Source: Bradyrhizobium sediminis
Lineage (GTDB): Bacteria > Pseudomonadota > Alphaproteobacteria > Rhizobiales > Xanthobacteraceae
Assembly: GCF_018736085.1 (NCBI RefSeq)
Contig: NZ_CP076134.1
Span: 2,304,501-2,368,500, forward strand
Direction: 5' to 3'
Length of the DNA stretch: 64,000 bases
Shown here: piece after piece, positions 59,440 to 64,000 of the stretch
How the letters are laid out: each line of letters starts with the position of its first letter
Numbering within the stretch: position 1 is the first letter of the stretch
Notes under the pieces: generated by a model
What the model was told of the DNA's origin: nothing
What the model saw: the letters and a program-made list of their open reading frames with translations, nothing else
The model's database searches: none
Program-made: the position numbers and the translations under genes

Positions 59440-61047
59440 ATGTTCCACATCCCGCGCTGGAAACCTACCGCGATAGCTTCAGGTGTCGCGCTATCGGTCC
59501 TCGCTCTTTCGGCGGCCGCGACATCGCAGGCGATCGCCGCCGGCAAGACCATCACCGCGGTGATGCACTCCGATTTGCGCGTGCTCGATCCCGGGCTCAC
59601 CACCGCCTACATCACCCGCGATCACGGCTACATGGTCTACGACACGCTGGTGGCGACCGATGCCAACTTCAAGATCCAGCCGCAGATGGCGGAGTGGAAA
59701 GTCTCCGGCGACAAGCTCACCTACACCTTCACGTTGCGCGACGGCCTGAAGTGGCATGACGGCGCGCCGGTCACCGCGGAAGACTGCGTGGCCTCGCTGA
59801 AGCGCTGGGGCAAGAACGACGGCATGGGCCAGAAGCTGATGGACTTCACCGCCAGCATCGAGGCGCCAGACGCCAAGACCATCGTGCTGAAGCTGAAGGA
59901 GCCCTACGGCCTGGTGCTGGAGTCGCTCGGCAAGCCGTCGTCGCTGGTGCCGTTCATGATGCCGAAGCGGCTGGCGGAAACGCCGGCCGGCAAGGCGATC
60001 GCCGAGCAGGTCGGTTCCGGCCCGTTCAAATTCGTGCAGGCCGAATTCCAGCCCGGCGTGAAGGCGATCTATGTCAAGAACGCCGACTACGTGCCGCGCA
60101 AGGAGCCGGCGAGCTGGACCGCCGGCGGCAAGGTGGTCAAGGTCGACCGCGTCGAATGGGTGACGATGCCCGATGCGCAGACCGCAGTGAACGCGCTGCA
60201 ATCCGGCGACATCGATTTCATGGAAAACCCGTCCTTCGACCTGTTGCCGGTGCTGGAGGCCAACAAGGACATCAAGATCGAAATCCTGAACAAGTTCGGC
60301 TTCCAGACGCTGGGGCGGATGAACTTCACTCTTCCGCCGTTCGACAACGTCAAGGTACGCCGCGCCGCGTTCCTGGCCATGAGCCAGAAGCCGGTGCTCG
60401 ACGCGCTGGTCGGCAATCCCAAATACTACAAGATCTGCGGCGCGATCTTCATCTGCGATACGCCGCTCGCCACCGACGTCGGCTCGGAGACGCTGGTGAA
60501 GGGCAACGGCATGGCGGAAGCCAAGAAGCTGCTCGCCGAGTCCGGCTATGACGGCACGCCGATCGTGGTGATGGCGCCGGGCGACGTCGTCACGCTGAAG
60601 GCGCAGCCGATCGTGGCCGCGCAATTGCTGCGCGAAGCCGGCTTCAAGGTCGACGTGCAGGCCACCGACTGGCAGACCGTGGTGACCCGCCGCGCCAGCC
60701 AGAAGCCGGTCAAGGAGGGCGGCTGGAACATGTTCTTCACCAACTGGGTCGGCGCCGACGTGGCCAACCCCGTCGTCAACGTATCGATCGGCGGCCGCGG
60801 CACCAAGGGCGGCTGGTTCGGCTGGGCGGAAGACGCCAAGGTCGAGCAGCTTCGCGATGCCTTTGCTCGTGCGGGCTCGCCCGAAGAACAGAAGAAGATC
60901 GCCGCCGACCTGCAGAAGCATGCCTATGAGCAGGCGATCTACATCCCGCTCGGGCAGTATTTCGCCCCCAGCGCCTGGAGCAAATCGCTCTCCGGCGTGC
61001 TCGACGGCCCGGCCACGCCGGTGTTCTGGAATATCGAGAAGAAGTAG
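59440..61047 (+). CDS. Peptide ABC importer substrate-binding protein
   Basis: A 535-residue periplasmic binding protein of the SBP_bac_5 (DppA/OppA) type. Sec signal peptide (AIASGVALSVLALSAAATSQ, cleaved near AIAA at 34), then VMHSDLRVLDPGLTTAYITR. The family motif is LKWHDGAPVTAEDCVASLKRW, and the end is GPATPVFWNIEKK. It captures the substrate for the DppBC/DppDF-type importer encoded on the other strand; the gap of 282 bases between the divergent genes is the likely common control region. AGGAGA lies seven bases before the ATG at 59440. Its last 268 bases are duplicated at 62976, where the copy is broken. Confidence 0.93.
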   Translation: MFHIPRWKPTAIASGVALSVLALSAAATSQAIAAGKTITAVMHSDLRVLDPGLTTAYITRDHGYMVYDTLVATDANFKIQPQMAEWKVSGDKLTYTFTLRDGLKWHDGAPVTAEDCVASLKRWGKNDGMGQKLMDFTASIEAPDAKTIVLKLKEPYGLVLESLGKPSSLVPFMMPKRLAETPAGKAIAEQVGSGPFKFVQAEFQPGVKAIYVKNADYVPRKEPASWTAGGKVVKVDRVEWVTMPDAQTAVNALQSGDIDFMENPSFDLLPVLEANKDIKIEILNKFGFQTLGRMNFTLPPFDNVKVRRAAFLAMSQKPVLDALVGNPKYYKICGAIFICDTPLATDVGSETLVKGNGMAEAKKLLAESGYDGTPIVVMAPGDVVTLKAQPIVAAQLLREAGFKVDVQATDWQTVVTRRASQKPVKEGGWNMFFTNWVGADVANPVVNVSIGGRGTKGGWFGWAEDAKVEQLRDAFARAGSPEEQKKIAADLQKHAYEQAIYIPLGQYFAPSAWSKSLSGVLDGPATPVFWNIEKK

Positions 61048-61094
61048 GGGGCGGGGGCGACGCCGTCGCTCAGAGAGTCCAACTCGAAACCATC

Positions 61095-61175
61095 GTCATG
61101 CCCGGCCTTGTGCCGGGCATCCACGTTTTTGCGGCAAGCGACCAAGTATGAAGACGTGGATGGCCGGGACGTAGG
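61095..61175. repeat. Family C fragment (copy 3)
   Basis: GTCATGCCCGGCCTTGTGCC with GGGCATCCACG and later GACGTGGATGGCCGGGAC: a diverged family C copy after the binding-protein stop. The first part is also present after the duplicated 3' end, at 63298. Confidence 0.7.
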
Positions 61176-61246
61176 TCGGCCATTCGGTATCAGATATGGA
61201 GCGGATGCGTAGTTCCTGGATGTGGTCGTGAAGAAATACGAAGAAG

Positions 61247-61540
61247 CTATGTCTCAAGACAGGATTCGGCGCTGTCGCTGCTCTCATTGAAGAGCGCTCT
61301 CAGCAAGCGCCAGAGTTCGCGGTGTCCAGCGGTTTGACCACCTTGCGTTAGATAATCGGCGATATCCATTGTCGCTGTTTGGTATTCGACTTTGCCCCCA
61401 ATGCTTGCCTCCAAATGCGCCACTTCTCGCTCGACATACAGACTTTTGGTGTCCGTATCGAAGACAAGGGAACAACGATCCTCGTGTGTGATCTCGGGGC
61501 CTTTTACCTGACGGTACAGTTCTCTTTTCAGGAGGGCCAT
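61247..61540 (-). CDS. Hypothetical protein, 97 residues
   Basis: A small soluble protein that I do not recognise. It starts MALLKRELYRQVKGPEITHE, has VFDTDTKSLYVEREVAHLEA in the middle and ends DSAESCLET. GGAACGGAAA lies just before the ATG. Charged and helical in the middle, no signal or membrane segment. It is probably cotranscribed with the 79-residue gene upstream (39 bases). Base composition is less GC-rich than the neighbouring peptide operon, as in the rest of this stretch. Confidence 0.5.
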   Translation of the reverse strand: MALLKRELYRQVKGPEITHEDRCSLVFDTDTKSLYVEREVAHLEASIGGKVEYQTATMDIADYLTQGGQTAGHRELWRLLRALFNESSDSAESCLET

Positions 61541-61579
61541 TTTCCGTTCCAGATGAATAAGGCGCGATGGCCAGGTTTC

Positions 61580-61819
61580 CTAGCTCAATAGGGTTCGGAC
61601 CTTTGTAACGGCGTCATAAATTTCGATCTGGAGCATCGGATAAGCCGATTTCAGTTTCCGACCCGATGCTTCAGCAGTTTCGACAGTGTCAAACTCTGAC
61701 TTGAAGTGCCCGTCGACAATCACCACAAATCCTTCCGTCGGTGGCCTGTCGGCACGTGGTGCCTTCTGCTCAGGCTCGTCAGTTGAGCGAACTGGCTTCT
61801 TCATCGGAACTCTCATCAT
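61580..61819 (-). CDS. Hypothetical protein, 79 residues
   Basis: A small protein with a disordered basic and proline-rich start (KPVRSTDEPEQKAPRADRPP) and a folded part FVVIVDGHFKSEFDTVETAE, then KLKSAYPMLQIEIYDAVTK. The folded half resembles small stress-related proteins in pattern only. The start may be the second or third methionine (ATGAAG), since the first are close together. Encoded between the Hsp20 gene and the 97-residue gene on the same strand. Confidence 0.55.
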   Translation of the reverse strand: MMRVPMKKPVRSTDEPEQKAPRADRPPTEGFVVIVDGHFKSEFDTVETAEASGRKLKSAYPMLQIEIYDAVTKVRTLLS

Positions 61820-61921
61820 GTCGCAGACGCGTAACAGGTGGGCTCTTTGAGACCGAAAGCTCCACTAGGCCGTGGATTGAAATTTCGTTCGATCACGGCA
61901 TCGAAAAGTGAATGACAAGAT

Positions 61922-61960
61922 CCGGAGACCGGAACTGGTTTACTTGGTTCGGATCTCCGG
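61922..61960 (-). terminator. Imperfect hairpin after hsp20
   Basis: CCGGAGACCGGAAC ... GTTCGGATCTCCGG, an 11-12-base imperfect stem with an eleven-base loop, 24 bases after the hsp20 stop on the minus strand. The T run after it is weak (ATCTTGTCATT). Confidence 0.45.
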
Positions 61961-61983
61961 TTTCTTGCGATGACCGCGCAGGA

Positions 61984-62502
61984 CTATGCGGCCTTGTTCG
62001 GTGCAGCGGCCTTGTTCGATACAGGGGGCGTGCTCGGTGGAGCGCCTGTCTTGATATTGATTGTCTTGGTGGACTTCACCGCCTTGGCGGGCTTCTTTAT
62101 GGTGATAAGTAGCACACCCTTGTCGAAATGAGCTTCGACGGCCCCGTCTTCCGGCTCGAAGGGCAACAACATCGATCGATAGAAGGAACCGTAACTCCGC
62201 TCCTCGACATGCCAGTCCTTTTCTTCTTTCGTACTCTCCGCCTTTTTCTCACCGGAGATGACCAGCTGGTTGTCGTCCAGGCTGATATTGATATCTTTCT
62301 CGTCCACACCGGGAAGTTCGGCTGTCACTTCGAAGGCGTCATTTGTCTCCGCAACATTGATTGCCGGCGCGCCCGCCCCAATGCTGGGAGAAGGCGAACT
62401 CTGATCGAATGCACGCAATGCGTTTTCCATTTCGCGCCGAATGGCTCTGAAAGGGTCGGATGCAAGCTCTTGGCCACTGGTCCACAATCTCGGGAGGCTC
62501 AT
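61984..62502 (-). CDS. Hsp20 (alpha-crystallin) small heat-shock protein
   Basis: A 172-residue small heat-shock protein. The N-terminus WTSGQELASDPFRAIRREME is followed by the alpha-crystallin domain (about 46-140): INVAETNDAFEVTAELPGVD, DDNQLVISGEKKAE, RSYGSFYRSMLLPFEPEDGA and the conserved GVLLITIKKPA. The C-terminal tail is rich in K, P and A (NIKTGAPPSTPPVSNKAAAP). It binds unfolding proteins as large oligomers. It belongs to the class A or B sHsps common in this bacterial group. GGAGAGAAC precedes the ATG; I see no clear CIRCE or ROSE-type thermometer in its leader. The gene lies in a less GC-rich stretch. Confidence 0.92.
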   Translation of the reverse strand: MSLPRLWTSGQELASDPFRAIRREMENALRAFDQSSPSPSIGAGAPAINVAETNDAFEVTAELPGVDEKDINISLDDNQLVISGEKKAESTKEEKDWHVEERSYGSFYRSMLLPFEPEDGAVEAHFDKGVLLITIKKPAKAVKSTKTINIKTGAPPSTPPVSNKAAAPNKAA

Positions 62503-62975
62503 CTGTTCTCTCCATTAGGCTAGAGAATGTTTAAAGCCTGCCCCTCACGATCCTGATGGCCTTGACGTAGCTCAAAATGGCCAAGTTTTTTCGAGCCGGA
62601 AAGGCCGGCCGTGATGCCAATCAGCGAATCTACTTGCATCATGGCTCGCAAAAGCAAAATCAGCGACTATGTAATCGGAAGCATGCGAGAGAGCACGTCA
62701 GTGAGGTTGACCTAATGACTGGCAAATACCCATCGAGCTTCTATCGCCGCGTTGAGCGCCGCTGGGCTGGACGCATCGAGTCGCTAAGACAAATCCGCGG
62801 TCAGATTGTTGTGGCAACCGAGCGTACATTGCAACGCATGTTCAACCGTGACGGTTCGTTGATCCCAATCCCGGTAAGAGCGGTTTCGGACCGGCAACGA
62901 CGTGATCGGTGCCGATCACGTGATTGATTTTCCAAATCATGGTCGTTCATACGACCATACGCGGCGCGCCGTGCG
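62503..62975. other. Intergenic, less GC-rich, no convincing gene
   Basis: Between hsp20 and the duplicated 3' end. An open frame at 62577-62927 has no family likeness, an odd residue mix (many R, Q and H) and no good ribosome site, so I leave it out. Its part from 62715 (MTGKYPSSFYRRVERRWAGR) is the most protein-like, at low confidence. Confidence 0.5.
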
Positions 62976-63243
62976 CGTCTCGATCAGCGGCCGCGGCACC
63001 AAGGGCGGCTGGTTCGGCCGGGCGGAAGACGCCAAGGTCGAGCAGCTGCGCGATGCCTTTGCGCGTGCGGGCTCGCTCGAAGAGCAGAAGAAGATTGCCG
63101 GCGATCTGCAGAAGCATGCCTATGAGCAGGCGATCTGCATCCCGCTCGGGCAATAGTTCGCGGCCAGCGCCTGGAGCAAATCGCTCTCCGGCGTGCTCGA
63201 CGGCCCGGCGACGCCGGTGTTCTGGAATATCGAGAAGAAGTAG
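62976..63243 (+). pseudogene. Duplicated 3' end of the peptide-binding-protein gene
   Basis: This stretch aligns without a gap to 60780-61047, the end of the binding-protein gene (offset 2196 bases), and even the common stop codon is kept. It encodes GRGTKGGWFGRAEDAKVEQL, KKIAGDLQKHAYEQAI and, after a stop, WSKSLSGVLDGPATPVFWNI. A TAT-to-TAG change at 63154-63156 truncates it, and other changes include W to R, P to L and Y to C. The rest of the gene is missing, so this is a dead fragment. Confidence 0.9.
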
Positions 63244-63297
63244 GGGGCGGAGGACGCATCGCGTCCTTACCGTCTAGCGCAAGACTATCGCGTACAC

Positions 63298-63335
63298 GTC
63301 ATGCCCGGCCTCGTGCCGGGCATTCACGTTTTTGC
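63298..63335. repeat. Family C half copy (copy 4)
   Basis: GTCATGCCCGGCCTCGTGCC with GGGCATTCACG: matches 61095-61125, and follows the duplicated 3' end as its counterpart follows the true gene. The partner arm (GCCGGGACGAAACCCGGCCA) lies apart at 63568-63587. Confidence 0.75.
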
Positions 63336-63450
63336 GGCAGTCACCTGAGTCAGGGCGTCTACCGGTTCGCCTGAATCGTTGCCGCTTCTTCCCGTGTCCT
63401 GATGGTTCGAGACGCGCGAAGATGCGCTCCTTACCATGAGGGTCTGAGAC

Positions 63451-63531
63451 TTCATCTTGAGGAGCATCGCCAACGGGTCGCGTGGATACGCGCCCGATGA
63501 CAGGCTCCGCGATGCGTTTCGAAGGATGAAG
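63451..63531. repeat. Palindromic repeat, family F (copy 2)
   Basis: TTCATCTTGAGGAGCATCGC on the left and GCGTTTCGAAGGATGAA on the right, with an interior CCAACGGGTCGCG and GCGCCCGATGACAGGCTCCG that occurs in reverse inside the repeat at 34288. Confidence 0.8.
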
Positions 63532-63845
63532 CCATTGAAGTGGAAATTGGGTTAGAAGACGCGGATAGCCGGGACGAAACCCGGCCATGACAAAATCCCA
63601 AGGCGGTATCAGCAGTCGCCGCTGCGCGGCAGTTCCAACCCGTCGTTTGATATCGGCGGGCCGGCGCAGCTGGGTTAGATTGGTGCGCAATTCTCCGGCG
63701 GCGCGCTTCGGTCCTGTTTAATTCGGAACGCCTGCGATTGAGGCCGACGCGAAGTCAGCGAGTTCAAAAAATTGCCATGAAAGCGGTGAAGCTGAGCCAG
63801 TTCTGAACCAGGAAGCGGCGATTCAGGGAGTTCATTCGCGGCGCC

Positions 63846-64000
63846 TCATGAATCCGCGAGCATTTGAGACATGCCGAGCGTTTCAAGCCGGCTCATCATT
63901 TTGGCGCCGGTGTCCTTCTGATCAATCAGGATATTGACGACCTTGTCGATGTCATCGGTGAAATGAACTTTGCTCTTGTATTGTTCACCATGGCCATTCT
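63846..64000 (-). CDS. Unknown protein, N-terminal part outside window
   Basis: The last 50 codons of a minus-strand gene that enters from the right edge: GHGEQYKSKVHFTDDIDKVV, then DQKDTGAKMMSRLETLGMSQ and MLADS before a TGA. Soluble, charged, helix-like; no family is recognised. The frame stays open to the edge and codon use is like other genes here. Confidence 0.5.
   Translation of the reverse strand, partial: NGHGEQYKSKVHFTDDIDKVVNILIDQKDTGAKMMSRLETLGMSQMLADS

Larger units (their letters stand above)
63244..63845. other. Intergenic with repeat fragments
   Basis: No gene supported. It holds a family C half copy, a family F copy (63451-63531) and a separated family C-like tail (63557-63590). 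An open frame at 63274-63690 on the minus strand runs through these repeats and is not credible. From 63690 to 63845 I see nothing. Confidence 0.6.

Noticed and set aside
62503..62600. ROSE-type RNA thermometer in the hsp20 leader
   Set aside because: The leader has GGAGAG but I could not find the conserved anti-Shine-Dalgarno hairpin of ROSE elements.
62577..62927. Open frame between hsp20 and the duplicated gene end
   Set aside because: No ribosome site, odd residue mix and no likeness to a family.
63274..63690. Minus-strand open frame near the right end
   Set aside because: It runs through family C and F repeats, so the coding look comes from the repeats.

Overview
The window is GC-rich, densely coded DNA with the features of an alphaproteobacterium of the Bradyrhizobium/Rhodopseudomonas group (Nitrobacteraceae). 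Evidence: a CIRCE operator combined with an alphaproteobacterial RpoH promoter (CTTG, then CCTATGT) in front of groESL, a usg gene, a phasin, a DUF2778 protein, many ABC uptake systems, and several families of long palindromic intergenic repeats. I saw no rRNA, tRNA, transposase, phage gene or CRISPR array. It reads as chromosome, not plasmid or phage.

Layout. 1-4670: end of a molybdenum-hydroxylase maturation operon (CoxD-type AAA+ ATPase, CoxE-type VWA protein, XdhC split into two genes, and a MoCF/MobA-like fusion). 4862-6788: a small secreted DUF4189 protein and a GH4 glycosidase. 7110-10762: a TetR-controlled efflux operon (TetR, HlyD-type lipoprotein, ABC ATPase, ABC-2 permease) with a perfect operator in its promoter. 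10915-19738: a frameshifted adenylate cyclase, DUF488, a Bug-type binding protein, DUF72, two tiny genes, a phasin, a GT2-GtrA/GT39 pair and a DUF899 protein. 19948-23327: a DUF2778 protein, a higBA toxin-antitoxin pair with its operator, and a cysteine hydrolase divergent from a LysR regulator. 23493-26925: groEL, groES and their heat-shock control region, usg, and a cupin with a histone-H1-like tail. 27014-31787: CNT nucleoside transporter, SDR, the proteasome-like protease Anbu, a frameshifted Sel1 gene and a diguanylate cyclase. 31985-39127: amine oxidase, VOC protein, and a complete branched-chain-type ABC importer with an attenuator after its binding-protein gene. 39318-42734: transglutaminase, alpha-E protein and circularly permuted ATP-grasp. 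42955-49699: MoCF-domain protein, Gpt, a conserved hypothetical, core MetE, GST, HCCA isomerase, quinone oxidoreductase and enoyl-CoA hydratase. 49858-61047: a peptide/amide use island (amidase, M20, M81, peptide ABC importer, second M20, divergent binding protein). 61247-64000: a poorer-coded, less GC-rich stretch with two small hypotheticals, Hsp20, a duplicated and broken 3' end of the peptide-binding-protein gene, and the end of an unknown gene.

Most interesting are: (i) the Anbu protease about 9 kb from the transglutaminase/alpha-E/ATP-grasp trio with which it is usually encoded, a set thought to make and break down an unidentified peptide-like product; (ii) at least eight families of palindromic repeats placed in intergenic gaps, even inside operons (groES-groEL, ATP-grasp/alpha-E, peptide permease/ATPase), with chimeras between families; (iii) the segmental duplication at 60780/62976; (iv) two genes broken by small frameshifts; and (v) several readable control sites (TetR, HigA, LysR-type, CIRCE/RpoH, FNR/FixK-like).
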